NCBI RefSeq assembly: GCF_036967205.1
Contig: NZ_CP146022.1
Span: 1-64,000, forward strand
Origin: Streptomyces sp. Q6
GTDB lineage: Bacteria > Actinomycetota > Actinomycetes > Streptomycetales > Streptomycetaceae
Direction: 5' to 3'
Length of the DNA: 64,000 nt
The translations under genes and the position numbers were made by a program. Below the pieces are notes generated by a model. The model had not been told where the DNA came from. It did not search any database and saw only the letters and a list, made by a program, of their open reading frames with translations. The stretch's first letter is position 1. Every line of letters begins with the position of its first letter. Shown one piece after another: positions 45,093 through 54,451 of this stretch.

Positions 45093-46337
45093 ATGACCGA
45101 ACAGCCGTCGTCGCCCCTCGTCCTGGACCCCGAAGCAGCCGACCACCACGCAGAGCACCACGCGTTACGCGACCGTGGTCCGGCCACCCGCGTGGACATC
45201 CTGGGCCTGACCGTCTGGTCGGTCACGGACCCCACCCTCCTCAAGCATCTGCTCACCAGCGCGCAGGTCTCCAAGGACGGCCGCGCGCACTGGCCCGCGT
45301 ACACCGACACCGTGTCCACGTGGCCGCTGGCGCTGTGGATCGCCGTGGAGAACATGTTCACCGCGTACGGAGGCGACCACCGCAGGCTGCGCCGGATGGT
45401 CGCACCGGCCCTCAGCGCCCGCCGTATCCAGGACATGCGGCCCACGGTGGAGACGATCGTCACCACCCTCCTCGACGACCTCGCCGACGTCCCGCTCGGC
45501 CAAAGCGTGGACCTGCGCGAACACTTCGCGTACCCCTTGCCCATCGCGGTCCTGGGGCGCCTCATGGGCATCCCCGAAAGCCAGTTGCAGGGCTTCCGCT
45601 CCGTGGTGGACGGCGTCTTCGACACCACGGCCACCGCCGCGCAGGCCGCCGAGAACACGGCATTCCTCTACAAGGCCCTCGACGACCTGATCGCCACCAA
45701 ACGCGCCGACCCCGCCGACGACATGACCTCCCTCCTCATCGCCGCCCGCGACGACGAGGGCGACGGCAGCGGCTTCACCGACAGCGAGCTGCGCGACACG
45801 CTCCTGCTGATGATCAGCGCCGGTTACGAGACCACGGTCAACGTCATCGACCAGGCAGTCGCCGCCCTGCTGGCCGATCCCGAGCAGCTCGACCACCTTC
45901 GCGCGGGCCGGGCGACCTGGGACGACGTCGTGGAGGAGACCCTGCGCCACGAACCCGCCGTCAAGCACCTCCCACTGCGCTACGCCCTCACGGACATTCC
46001 CCTGCCCGACGGCCGCACGATCCCCCGCGGCGACGCGATCCTCGCCTCCTACGCCGCCGCCAACCGGCACCCCGACTGGCACGGCCCCACCGCCGACCGC
46101 TTCGATGCCACCCGCCCCGTCAAGGATCACCTGGCGTTCGGCCACGGCGTCCACTTCTGCCTCGGCGCCCCCCTGGCGCGCCTGGAAGTGGCCACGGCGC
46201 TCCGCCTGCTCTTCACCCGCTTCCCCGACATCCAACTGGCCCTCGCCGCAGCCGACTTGCGCCCCCTTCCCACCCTGATCAGCAATGGCCACCAGACCCT
46301 GCCGGTACACCTGCGCCGGACCACCGTCGGAGACTGA
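45093..46337 (+). CDS. Cytochrome P450
   Basis: 414 residues. I-helix SAGYETT at 242-248, ExxR (EETLRHEP) around 288-291, and haem loop FGHGVHFCLGAPLARLE with Cys356. It is a complete, typical Streptomyces P450 of the macrolide/xenobiotic-oxidising type (CYP105/CYP107-like in these motifs). No ferredoxin gene adjoins. The start is the ATG at 45093; 48 codons of open frame upstream are unconserved. Confidence 0.91.
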   Translation: MTEQPSSPLVLDPEAADHHAEHHALRDRGPATRVDILGLTVWSVTDPTLLKHLLTSAQVSKDGRAHWPAYTDTVSTWPLALWIAVENMFTAYGGDHRRLRRMVAPALSARRIQDMRPTVETIVTTLLDDLADVPLGQSVDLREHFAYPLPIAVLGRLMGIPESQLQGFRSVVDGVFDTTATAAQAAENTAFLYKALDDLIATKRADPADDMTSLLIAARDDEGDGSGFTDSELRDTLLLMISAGYETTVNVIDQAVAALLADPEQLDHLRAGRATWDDVVEETLRHEPAVKHLPLRYALTDIPLPDGRTIPRGDAILASYAAANRHPDWHGPTADRFDATRPVKDHLAFGHGVHFCLGAPLARLEVATALRLLFTRFPDIQLALAAADLRPLPTLISNGHQTLPVHLRRTTVGD

Positions 46338-46435
46338 GGCCCTGGTCACCAGCCGCCCCTCGGCCGGTGACGCCGCGGACTCCCCGATTCCCCGTGGGGC
46401 GGCCGCTTGGGTCTGCAAGGTCATGTCCCCCACTG

Positions 46436-46830
46436 GTGCACGGCTGCGGCGTTGAACAGCAGTTGCTGCGTCTCTTGCGGCAGGGCTTGGACCTGACGTA
46501 GGAAGCTCTGTTCGATCTGGCTCGCCAGCGGCCGGGCATCGGGTGCCCGAAACCGCCCGCCGTCTCTCAAGGGGCGGTGCGAGAAGTGAGCGGCCGGTGG
46601 CTCGACATAGTGCGGTCGGGAGACGTGAACGCCGACGTCGGGGCGGGCCACCCCGGCGTCCCAACGGAACCGACCCCAGGTTCTGGCGGGCGCCACACTC
46701 ACGGACACCGAACGGACTGACGCAGTACCGCTGGAACCCCTGTTCCGCTGCGGCCGGCCGTGCCCATCGGGGCCGTGACCAGAACGCGGGGCGAGACAGC
46801 GAAAGCTCCCCGGCAGCCTGCGGGAGAGTC
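46436..46830 (-). pseudogene. LuxR-type large ATPase regulator, fragments
   Basis: Minus-strand pieces resemble the region after the ATPase domain of large LuxR-family regulators: TLPQAAGELSLSRPAF and, further on in another frame, LASQIEQSFLRQVQALPQET then LLFNAAA. The C-terminal HTH is absent and frames are broken. It is weak but consistent in order and strand. Confidence 0.4.
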
Positions 46831-47212
46831 AGTGGTCCATCAGGGCGATGCCCCAGATGCCGGCCGCGGCGCCGACCGGGTCCAGCGTGGACTGGAGGCC
46901 CTTGACCCGTGAGGCGATCTCTCGGGTCTCGATGCTGTCGCCTGTCGCCGTGAACATGAAGGCGCCGAGCAGCCACACGGAGACCATCGCGAGGAAGTCG
47001 TGCAGACTCCGGCCCACGATCTCGGCGTGTCCGGAGTCCTCGCCGTCCTGTTCGGACAGATGAAGGACGGCGCCGGTCGGGCCGTCGATGACGATGTCGT
47101 CGCCCATCCAGTGACCGATCCTGAAGTACGGACCGCTGGGGCCGGCGTGGAGGAGTGACCCGGCAAAGCAGAAACAGTTTCTGCGGACCCTGCGAAAGCG
47201 ATTCCGGAGCAC
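46829..47212 (-). CDS. SUKH-like protein, N-terminally truncated
   Basis: 127 codons; about 105 C-terminal residues have strong coding character: GPYFRIGHWMGDDIVIDGPT, then VLHLSEQDGEDSGHAEIVGR and SLHDFLAMVSVWLLG. This order (strand pairs, then the SLHDFL helix) is that of SUKH-4-type immunity-related proteins of Streptomyces. The first 20 codons look unrelated, and the N-terminal half of the family is missing, so the gene was probably cut by a rearrangement. It may be non-functional. Confidence 0.5.
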   Translation of the reverse strand: MLRNRFRRVRRNCFCFAGSLLHAGPSGPYFRIGHWMGDDIVIDGPTGAVLHLSEQDGEDSGHAEIVGRSLHDFLAMVSVWLLGAFMFTATGDSIETREIASRVKGLQSTLDPVGAAAGIWGIALMDH

Positions 47213-47320
47213 GAGTTCCTAGGGAAATCCGCCGTCTATTTCACGCGCCCCGACGACAGTGGTTCCGTATTCGGGTCCGGGACGGCATGGTGACGAACAC
47301 TCGATATTCCCACAAAGCAC

Positions 47321-48595
47321 TCAGTCCGCTGAACGGACCGGTCGTTTCCTCTGCTGCGCCTGGGCAGTCCTGCCGATGGCGGACTGCCTCGGTGCCGGCC
47401 TGCGCTGAGGAGTCACCAGTGCGTCGACGTAGCGCTGGCGGGCGAGCACCGAACCGCCCACGGCGACGGCGTGCCGGGCGAGATCTCCACGCACGATACG
47501 AAGAGCCTGGAAGGCGGGGGGCGTGACCCGTCGGCGCAGGGCCGCGTGCAGCCCGCTGATCACGAAGGCGGCGCCCTGGCCGAGGTCGGCGTCGACGACG
47601 AGGGTGTCCGGGTTGAGCAGGGTGAGGAAGCCCGCGAGGGGCTCGGCGAGGGTGCGACCGATGTCGATGAGGTAGCGCTGAGCCCGCGCATCGTGCCCCG
47701 CTCGGCCCAGCACGTCATGGATGCCCATGGCCTCGTCGAAGAAGGCCGTCAGATCGCCCGGGTGGTCGAGGTGGCCGCGAGGTGTGGTGGCGAGGCAGCC
47801 GCGGCTGCCGCACACGCACAGGGCGCCGTCCTCCCTGACACTGACATGGGCCAGTTCGCCGGCGACTCCTCCGGCGCCGCTGTAGAGGCGGCCGTTGATC
47901 ACGATTCCGGCGCCGTAGCCGCCGAGCACTCTGAGACAAACGGCCGCTCGGGCGCCTCGGGCAGCCCCGTGCTCGGCTTCGCCGAGTGCCGCGAGGTTGG
48001 CGTCGTTGGCCACCTGAAGGGGCGTCATGAATGCTGCTTCGAGGGCAGGTACGGGGTCGGCGCGGATCCAGGCCGGGAGAGGCGCTGCGTGCGAAGGGTC
48101 GCCAGGCCCGTGCGGCCGGGCGTGCCGGAGCCCCCGGCCGTCGCTGAGCACCGGCATCCCCAGTGCGACGACCGTCGAGTCGGGCGGCGTCGCGGACATG
48201 CGCCTGATGTTCTCGGCGATGCCCGTGACGACCGCGGCCATCGAGCGTTCGGCTCGGGCCGGCAGGTCGGCCCGGCCCAGTACACGCCCGTCATAGCTCA
48301 CCAGGGTCGTCGTCTGCGTGTGATGGCCGAACTCGACCACTGCGACCGTGCGGTTGGCGAGTGCGATGTGCAGTACGGTGGCGGGCCGGCCGGCGCCCGT
48401 GCGGGGGCGCGTGTCCTCGTCCTCGGCCAGCAGCCCGCGCTCGAGCAGACCGCTGACGGCGGCCGTGAGAGTGGTGCGGGGCAGCCCCGTCACCAGCGAG
48501 AGCTGTCGCCTGCTCGCTCTGCCGAGTGACTGCAGGGCGAGAAGAACGCTTTGCTCACCCGGGCGCAGTGCGGCCGTTCCGCGATTCATTGCCAC
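47321..48595 (-). CDS. ROK-family transcriptional regulator
   Basis: 424 residues. N-terminal winged HTH at about 15-65 (QSVLLALQSLGRASRRQLSL, then LPRTTLTAAVSGLLERGLL), then a sugar-kinase-like ROK domain with the zinc-binding motif CVCGSRGCLA. The first phosphate loop reads VEFGHHTQTTTLV and lacks the usual DxGxT, so it should sense rather than phosphorylate a sugar. It is divergent from the GH3 glycosidase at 49071 with a 475-bp shared region containing a palindrome at 48767, so it most likely controls that gene and itself. Confidence 0.87.
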   Translation of the reverse strand: MAMNRGTAALRPGEQSVLLALQSLGRASRRQLSLVTGLPRTTLTAAVSGLLERGLLAEDEDTRPRTGAGRPATVLHIALANRTVAVVEFGHHTQTTTLVSYDGRVLGRADLPARAERSMAAVVTGIAENIRRMSATPPDSTVVALGMPVLSDGRGLRHARPHGPGDPSHAAPLPAWIRADPVPALEAAFMTPLQVANDANLAALGEAEHGAARGARAAVCLRVLGGYGAGIVINGRLYSGAGGVAGELAHVSVREDGALCVCGSRGCLATTPRGHLDHPGDLTAFFDEAMGIHDVLGRAGHDARAQRYLIDIGRTLAEPLAGFLTLLNPDTLVVDADLGQGAAFVISGLHAALRRRVTPPAFQALRIVRGDLARHAVAVGGSVLARQRYVDALVTPQRRPAPRQSAIGRTAQAQQRKRPVRSAD

Positions 48596-48766
48596 ATCGT
48601 AGATCCGTTGATCGGGCGGCGAGTTGCCCGGCCGCGATGTCGAGGACCCGATGCCGCCGACGACGGGGTGGACGCCCCCGCCGACCGGCGCGGCACCCGA
48701 TGACGGAGCGGCGCGCGGGCACGGGAGCCGTCGCGAGATGAAAGTAGAGCGGCCGGACGCCGGCCG

Positions 48767-48785
48767 TCAATGTTCCATACATTGA
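48767..48785. promoter_or_regulatory. Candidate ROK operator palindrome
   Basis: TCAATGT-TCCAT-ACATTGA is a perfect 7-bp inverted repeat with a 5-bp centre, AT-rich in GC-rich surroundings, 171 bases upstream of the ROK start and 285 bases upstream of the glycosidase start. Size and symmetry suit a ROK/NagC-type operator. Confidence 0.55.
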
Positions 48786-49070
48786 AGGGATTAGGCCCGA
48801 TCCCGGCCGAATTCAAGAAGGAACAGCGAACCTCCCCCACCGACTCCGTGAACTGCCTCTTTCTCGCCGGTAGTTGCGTTCACCTCTTTTGTTCTTGTCG
48901 GGAGCGTTGACGTGCCGGAAACCTGGCGCCTACCGTCCTCCCGCCAATGACGTTCGATTGATTGGCAGAGAAAATCTCTCGAGAACACGGGGAATCGGTA
49001 ATGACCGCATGCGTGCGCGCATAGGCCGAGCCGTTTCGCCCTGTGCTCCCCAACACTGCCGAGGTGTCGC

Positions 49071-51668
49071 ATGAGATCGAGGATTTCGCGCAGGAGTTTC
49101 GTCACGGCGGCGGTCGCGACCGCGGCCGCCGCCACGGGTGTGGCCGCCGGGGCCGGCCCCGCCGCGGCGCGGAGCGGCGTGGCCCGGGTGACCGGGAACA
49201 GCAGGGTCGACCATCTGCTCGCCCGGATGACGCTCGACGAGAAACTGTCCATGATCGAGGGGCAGCCGGAGGCTGCCGCGACCACCGAGTACGAGGCCGG
49301 GTACCTCGCCGGTGTGCCCCGGCTCGGCATCCCGCCCTTGCGGCTGAGCGACGGTCCGCCCGGAGTCATCACCCGCCGGGACTCCACCGGCATGACGTCC
49401 ACCATGGCCCTGGCAGCCACCTTCAGCGTCGCGGACGCCGAGGAGAACGGCGAGGTCATCGGACGCGACGCGAGATCGCTGGGACAGGATCTCGTCCTGG
49501 AACCCTTCGTCAATCTGGACCGTGACACCAGTTGGAGCCGGGGCTTCAACACCTACGGCGAGGATCCCCTGTTGACCGCCCGGACCGGTGCGGCGGTCAT
49601 CACCGGCATCCAGAGCCAGGGCACCATGGCGCAGGTCAAGCATTACATCGCGTACGACGGCGGCAACAACGTGGTGGTGGACTCACAGACCCTGCACGAG
49701 GTGTACCTCCAGCCGTTCGACGCCGCGGTCAAGGCCGGGGTCACCTCGGTGATGTCGTCGTACAACAAGGTCAACGGCGAGTACGCCAGCCAGAACACGT
49801 ACATGCTCACCACCGTGCTGCGTGAGGAACTCGGGTTCAAGGGGTTCGTGACCTCGGACTGGGGCGCCAACCACAGCACCACGTCCATCAACGCGGGCCT
49901 GGACCTGGAGATGCCGGGCGGTGGCGGCCCGAGTGGCACCTCGATCCCCACCTATTTCTCCAAGGAGAAGATGAAGGCGGCTCTCGCGGACGGGACGGTG
50001 ACGGAGGCGACCGTCACCCGCGCCGTGGGACGCATCCTGTACCAGATGGACCGTTTCGGTCTGCTGACCGGCGCTTCCAAGCACACCGTCACTCCTCTGA
50101 AGACCGCCCGGAACCAGGAGGTCCTGCTCCGGACCGCACAGCGGTCGGCGACACTGCTCAAGAACAAGAACGGCGCTCTGCCGCTGACCGCCTCCGATGT
50201 GGCCTCGCTCGCCCTCATCGGCCCCGGTGCCGGACAGACCATCGCCACCAACAGTGGCGGAGAGGCGGCCGGAGGCCTGTTGAGCGAGCAGACGAGTGCC
50301 CTGGACACCTTGCGCGCCCGCGCCAAGAACGCCCGGATCACCTACGCGGTCGGCGACGACCTCACCGGCACCCCCGTGCCGGCCTCCGCGCTCAGCCACG
50401 ACGGCACGGCGGGCCTGGTGCGCACCACCGACGGCGCCACCCGTACCGACAGCGTTCTCGACTTCACCACCGCGGGCGGCAACGCCCTGCCCGTCGGCAC
50501 CGCCGCCACGTGGACGGGCACGCTGACCGTCCCCACGGAGGGCGACTACTGGCTCAACATCCAGGCCCTCGGCGCCACCGGCAAGCTCGTCGTCGACGGT
50601 ACGACGCTCACCACGGTCGGCGCCGGATTCGGCGCCGCGCCCCGCTATGGCGTCGTGCACGCCACCGACGGCAACGCGCCCACCGCGACCACGGACGGTC
50701 TCGCCAACGGCCGTACGAAGGTGCACCTGAAGGCCGGGGCGCACACGCTGTCCGTCACCGCCGCCCCCGACGTCTCCGGGGCTCCCGTCCAGATACGGCT
50801 CAACTGGGTCACCCCGACGCAGGTCAGGGCGAACCACGACGCCGCCGTCGCCGCCGCGAGGGAGGCGAGAACGGCCGTGGTCTTCGTGTGGAACACCGGG
50901 TCCGGGGATCTGTCGGCCGCGCTCCCGGACGACCAGGACCAGCTCGTCGCCGACATCGCCGCCGTCAACGAGAACACCATCGTGGTGCTACAGACCAACC
51001 AGCCGATAGCGCTGCCCTGGCTGGACGACGTGAAAGCGGTCCTGGACACCTACTTCGGCGGTGACCAGGCCGGTGTCGCGGCCGCGGACATCCTGCTCGG
51101 CACGGTCAACCCCAGCGGCCGACTCCCCTTCACCTGGCCCAAGGACCTCTCCCAGGAGGTCGCCCACGACCCCGCCCACCCGGAGCGGTCCAGCAAGGGG
51201 GTCGACGGGGTGACCACCTACTCCGAAGGCGTCAACATCGGCTATCGCCACTTCGACGCCACCGGGCAGACGCCGCTCTTCCCCTTCGGGTACGGCCTGT
51301 CGTACACCACGTTCCGCCACGACGAACTGCGGGTCACAGGCGCCCGGGACGGCGGCCTGGACGTCACCGTCACGGTCACCAACACGGGCAGAACCGAGGG
51401 GACCGACGTGGTGCAGGCGTATCTCGGCCGCCCCCGACAGGCACCCACCGGCGTCCAGTTCGCCCCCAAGGCACTGGCCGCGTACGAGCGGGTCACCGTG
51501 AAGCCAGGGCGGAGCCGCCGGGTCACCCTGCGCATCGCGCCGCGTCAGCTCCGGTACTGGAGCGACAAGACCGGCTGGACCCTCGCCACCGGCCGTCGCG
51601 ACGTGCTGGTCGGCTCTTCCGCCCGCGACATCGCGTTCAGGCGCGAGGTGAACATCACCGGACGTTGA
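49071..51668 (+). CDS. Tat-exported glycoside hydrolase family 3 beta-glycosidase
   Basis: 865 residues. A twin-arginine signal (SRRSFVTAAVATAAAATGV) leads the protein out folded. The GH3 N-terminal barrel follows, with catalytic nucleophile Asp263 in GFVTSDWGAN and the upstream substrate motif LRLSDGPPGV. The GH3 C-terminal domain is interrupted by a PA14 domain at about 440-580 (ATWTGTLTVPTEGDYWLNIQ), and the protein ends with an Fn3-like domain (about 750-850). PA14 insertion is known in GH3 beta-glucosidases and affects substrate size. It probably releases sugars from plant oligosaccharides or glycosides outside the cell. It is divergent from the ROK regulator. Confidence 0.92.
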   Translation: MRSRISRRSFVTAAVATAAAATGVAAGAGPAAARSGVARVTGNSRVDHLLARMTLDEKLSMIEGQPEAAATTEYEAGYLAGVPRLGIPPLRLSDGPPGVITRRDSTGMTSTMALAATFSVADAEENGEVIGRDARSLGQDLVLEPFVNLDRDTSWSRGFNTYGEDPLLTARTGAAVITGIQSQGTMAQVKHYIAYDGGNNVVVDSQTLHEVYLQPFDAAVKAGVTSVMSSYNKVNGEYASQNTYMLTTVLREELGFKGFVTSDWGANHSTTSINAGLDLEMPGGGGPSGTSIPTYFSKEKMKAALADGTVTEATVTRAVGRILYQMDRFGLLTGASKHTVTPLKTARNQEVLLRTAQRSATLLKNKNGALPLTASDVASLALIGPGAGQTIATNSGGEAAGGLLSEQTSALDTLRARAKNARITYAVGDDLTGTPVPASALSHDGTAGLVRTTDGATRTDSVLDFTTAGGNALPVGTAATWTGTLTVPTEGDYWLNIQALGATGKLVVDGTTLTTVGAGFGAAPRYGVVHATDGNAPTATTDGLANGRTKVHLKAGAHTLSVTAAPDVSGAPVQIRLNWVTPTQVRANHDAAVAAAREARTAVVFVWNTGSGDLSAALPDDQDQLVADIAAVNENTIVVLQTNQPIALPWLDDVKAVLDTYFGGDQAGVAAADILLGTVNPSGRLPFTWPKDLSQEVAHDPAHPERSSKGVDGVTTYSEGVNIGYRHFDATGQTPLFPFGYGLSYTTFRHDELRVTGARDGGLDVTVTVTNTGRTEGTDVVQAYLGRPRQAPTGVQFAPKALAAYERVTVKPGRSRRVTLRIAPRQLRYWSDKTGWTLATGRRDVLVGSSARDIAFRREVNITGR

Positions 51669-51857
51669 CCGGGCCGGACGGCTGACGGCGGTCGGCACGC
51701 GAGGCGCCGCCCGCCGTCGGGAGGGTCACAGCACGATGACGCGAGGGCGGCTCCGGCGGCGATCCCGGCGAAGGTCCACCGCTGGTTGTCCTTGTGGCGC
51801 CACGGCCGTTGCAGGACAGGGGTGTTGCCCGCGGTGGCCCCGCCCCTCATGCCGGCG

Positions 51858-53114
51858 TCAGGACCAGGGCAGGACCAGGGCGCCCCAGGCCAGCACGGGC
51901 CCCGCGGCGACGATGCCGCAGGTGTAGCCGAGGACTTGGCGGTAGAAGCCGCGCCGCTCCACTCCCCGCGCGTTGCTCAGCACCAGCGCCCCGTTGGTGG
52001 AGAACGGTGAGACGTCGACGATCGTGGTGGAGACGGCGAGCGCGGCTATCAGGCCGGTCGAGCTGAGGTGGCTGGACAGCAGCAGCGGAACGGCGATCGG
52101 GATGATCGCGGTGAGGATCGCCGTCGAGGAGGCGAAGGCGGAGGTGACGGCGACCGTGAAGCAGAGGAGCAGGGCGACGACGAGCGGGGTCCCGAAGTCG
52201 GCCGCGTGCACGGAGATCTTCTCGATGATCCCGGCGTGCTCCAGCATCGCGATGTAGGTCATCATGCCGCCGACGAGGAGCAGGGTGTGCCAGCTGATGC
52301 CGTCCACCGCCTTCTCCTGGCGCTTCATGTCGAGGAGCGCGAGAAGCGCTCCGGCGGCCAGGGCGAGGACACCGATCTGCATCCGGAAGCCGAGAGCACA
52401 CACCACCAGGGCCGCGAGCGCGGCGAGCGTGGCCCACTGGTGCCAGGTGGACCGCTGCCCGTCCGTGGCGCCGTCGGCCGTCTCCCGCCGAGGCCGCGCG
52501 GTCGGGTCCGCCGTCATCGTGCGGCGCCGCAGGGCGGCGAAGGTCAGCAGGGACAGCAGGAGATTGACGGCGAAGCTGGCGAGGAAGAGGGTCGCGGGCG
52601 CGACGGAGAGATCCGTGTCGTCGACCATGCCGAGCACCAGCGCCCCCGAGACGGCCATGGGCGAGAAGGCCCCCGCGTGGGCGCCGCTGATCACCATCAT
52701 TCCGGCCATGAGCGGGTTGATGTCGTAGCGGAAGGCGAAGTTCATCGCGATGGGCACCAGGATCGCCACGGCGGCGGGGGTGAAGGTGCCCAGCGACGTC
52801 AGCACACCGGCGAGCAGGAACAGCACCCACGGGATCAGTGAGGTGCGTCCCCGGACCAGACGGACTCCGGCGGCGACCAGGAGATCGACCGTGCCGTTGC
52901 GGCGGGCCACGGCGAACAGATACGTGACGCCGACGATGGTGAGGAAGAGCTCCACGGGGAAGCCCGCGAAGATCTGGTCCTCCGTCATGTTCAGTGCGGT
53001 CGTTCCGATCGCGAACGAAGCGACGAAGGCCAGGATGCCGATGTTGATCGGCAGGACGGTGCCGACGACGAACATGACGAGCAGCGCGCCGACGGAGACC
53101 AGCTCAGGAGACAT
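51858..53114 (-). CDS. MatC-like carboxylate carrier (ion-transporter superfamily)
   Basis: 418 residues from the second ATG (53114), which has GAGGA at better spacing than the first (53117). About 11-12 hydrophobic helices; the N-terminal part (SVGALLVMFVVGTVLPINIG, then FAGFPVELFLTIVGVTYLFA) matches the MatC N-terminal domain found in dicarboxylate/malonate carriers. TSLGTFTPAAVAILVP and AFASSTAILTAIIPIAVPLL are the two inward hairpin-like segments. It follows the PrpF-type gene on the same strand with 100 bp between, so it probably imports the acid that PrpF isomerises. Confidence 0.82.
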   Translation of the reverse strand: MSPELVSVGALLVMFVVGTVLPINIGILAFVASFAIGTTALNMTEDQIFAGFPVELFLTIVGVTYLFAVARRNGTVDLLVAAGVRLVRGRTSLIPWVLFLLAGVLTSLGTFTPAAVAILVPIAMNFAFRYDINPLMAGMMVISGAHAGAFSPMAVSGALVLGMVDDTDLSVAPATLFLASFAVNLLLSLLTFAALRRRTMTADPTARPRRETADGATDGQRSTWHQWATLAALAALVVCALGFRMQIGVLALAAGALLALLDMKRQEKAVDGISWHTLLLVGGMMTYIAMLEHAGIIEKISVHAADFGTPLVVALLLCFTVAVTSAFASSTAILTAIIPIAVPLLLSSHLSSTGLIAALAVSTTIVDVSPFSTNGALVLSNARGVERRGFYRQVLGYTCGIVAAGPVLAWGALVLPWS

Positions 53115-53124
53115 CATTGTCCTC

Positions 53125-53193
53125 TTTGTCCTGCGGGGGTTGGTCTGCGGGGTTGTCCTACGGGGTTTGTCCTGCGGGGTTTGTCCAGCCGGG
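53125..53193. repeat. Short direct repeats between carrier and isomerase genes
   Basis: A unit of about 14 bases, TTTGTCCTGCGGGG, occurs five times with variation in the gap between the two genes. It forms no strong hairpin. It may be a slippage product or affect expression of the downstream carrier gene. Confidence 0.55.
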
Positions 53194-53214
53194 CAGGGCG
53201 GGGCAGGGCAGGGG

Positions 53215-54324
53215 TCAGGCTGCGACCGGCAGGGCGGGATCGCGTACGAGGATGCGGGCCTCGCACAGCACACGCGCCGCCCGGGCGACGGTGACCCGGT
53301 CCGGCCCACTGCCCGTGGACTCCACGGCCAGGACGCCCGCCGGGGTTCCGATCCGCAGAACCGTGCGCCCGGCGGCGGTGGACGCCGCGGCCACCACGGT
53401 GCCCGCGGTGAGGTTGGCGGCGGCGACGGCGACCGCGGAGGTGAGGCCGATGGCCGGGTGCGGGGAGTTCATCGACAGCATCCGTACGGATACGTCGTAC
53501 TCGTGCGCGGCGACGTGCTCGCCGAGCGTGGTGGTGTAGGCGACGGGCGGGCCGACGAGGCCGACCTTGGGCACGGCGTCACCGGGCACGGCTCCGGGCT
53601 CGGTCAGGCCCATGCGGACCGCGGCGGCGTGGCGGGCCGCGCGCAGCCAGGGCACCTGGGCGCGCATCCGCTCCAGTGTCTCGGCCCCGGTCCGCTCGGC
53701 CCTGAGCGCGTCCACGAGGACCACCGGAGCGCCGGCGTCCACCATGCTCACGGCCAACGACCGCTCGCCGACGGGCAGTTCGTCGAGCGGCGAGCCGGTC
53801 GGCAGGAGGTGGCCCGTCGTGGCGCCCGCGGGGTCACGGAAGGCGAGCCCGACCGGTACGCCCCCGGCCAGCGTGCCCGGGACCGTACGGTCGCCGAACT
53901 CCTGGACCCGGCCGCCCGGGGTGTCCACCTCGGCCTCGAGGACGGCGCCCGTGTTGATGTTGCGCATGACCACGGAGGTGCGGTCGCCGTTGAGGGGCAC
54001 CAGGCCCTCGGTCACGGCGTACAGGGCGATGGCGGTCGCGCAGTTGCCGCAGTTGCTGCCCCATTCGACCGTGCCGGTGCCGATGCCGACCTGGGCGAAG
54101 AGGTAGTCGACGTCGACGCCGTCGTGGGCGCTCGCGCCGACCACGGCCGCCTTGGACGTGGTCGGCGTGGCACCACCGACGCCGTCGAGCTGAACGGGAT
54201 CCGCCGCGCCGTAGGCATCGACGAGAACGCGCTCGATCCGGTCGCGTTCGATGGGCATGTGCACCTGCGGGAAGAGCCAGCACTTGCTGGTCCCACCGCG
54301 CACCAGGGTTGCGGGAACGTGCAT
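53215..54324 (-). CDS. PrpF-family isomerase (2-methylaconitate cis-trans isomerase-like)
   Basis: 369 residues from the ATG at 54324 (HVPATLVRGGTSKCWLF), the classic PrpF start, where the Ser/Lys/Cys region is near the active site. GVGGATPTTSKAAVV and EWGSNCGNCATAIALYAVTE supply the second active-site cysteine area. PrpF proteins isomerise methylaconitate or related tricarboxylates (methylcitrate cycle, or catabolism of itaconate-like acids). With a MatC-like carrier behind and a divergent LysR regulator in front, this looks like an uptake-and-catabolism unit for a carboxylic acid; no methylcitrate-cycle genes adjoin. Confidence 0.88.
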   Translation of the reverse strand: MHVPATLVRGGTSKCWLFPQVHMPIERDRIERVLVDAYGAADPVQLDGVGGATPTTSKAAVVGASAHDGVDVDYLFAQVGIGTGTVEWGSNCGNCATAIALYAVTEGLVPLNGDRTSVVMRNINTGAVLEAEVDTPGGRVQEFGDRTVPGTLAGGVPVGLAFRDPAGATTGHLLPTGSPLDELPVGERSLAVSMVDAGAPVVLVDALRAERTGAETLERMRAQVPWLRAARHAAAVRMGLTEPGAVPGDAVPKVGLVGPPVAYTTTLGEHVAAHEYDVSVRMLSMNSPHPAIGLTSAVAVAAANLTAGTVVAAASTAAGRTVLRIGTPAGVLAVESTGSGPDRVTVARAARVLCEARILVRDPALPVAA

Positions 54325-54410
54325 GTCAGAGCGTCTTTCTCTTCGCGCAGCGCGTGCGGGGCCGCTGCGTTGCGCTGACTCTCGCAGAGCTCTCGGCTTG
54401 AGCACAATGT

Positions 54411-54426
54411 CTCATTCCTTGATGAG
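54411..54426. promoter_or_regulatory. Candidate LysR-type binding site
   Basis: CTCAT-TCCTTG-ATGAG is a 5-bp inverted repeat with a 6-bp centre in the 127-bp divergent region, 26 bases before the LysR start. Its place and size suit a LysR recognition site controlling both directions. Confidence 0.5.
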
Positions 54427-54451
54427 GGTTTAGCTGCTCTAAAGTCGTCTC

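Noticed and set aside
41158-46337. Biosynthetic gene cluster (two P450s, methyltransferase)
   Set aside because: No polyketide, peptide or terpene core enzyme, ferredoxin or transporter is present, and the three genes are separated by debris and differ in strand.
45165-46976. Long minus-strand open frame opposite the second P450
   Set aside because: It is antisense to a gene with complete P450 motifs, and its own sequence is low-complexity Gly/Val/Arg.
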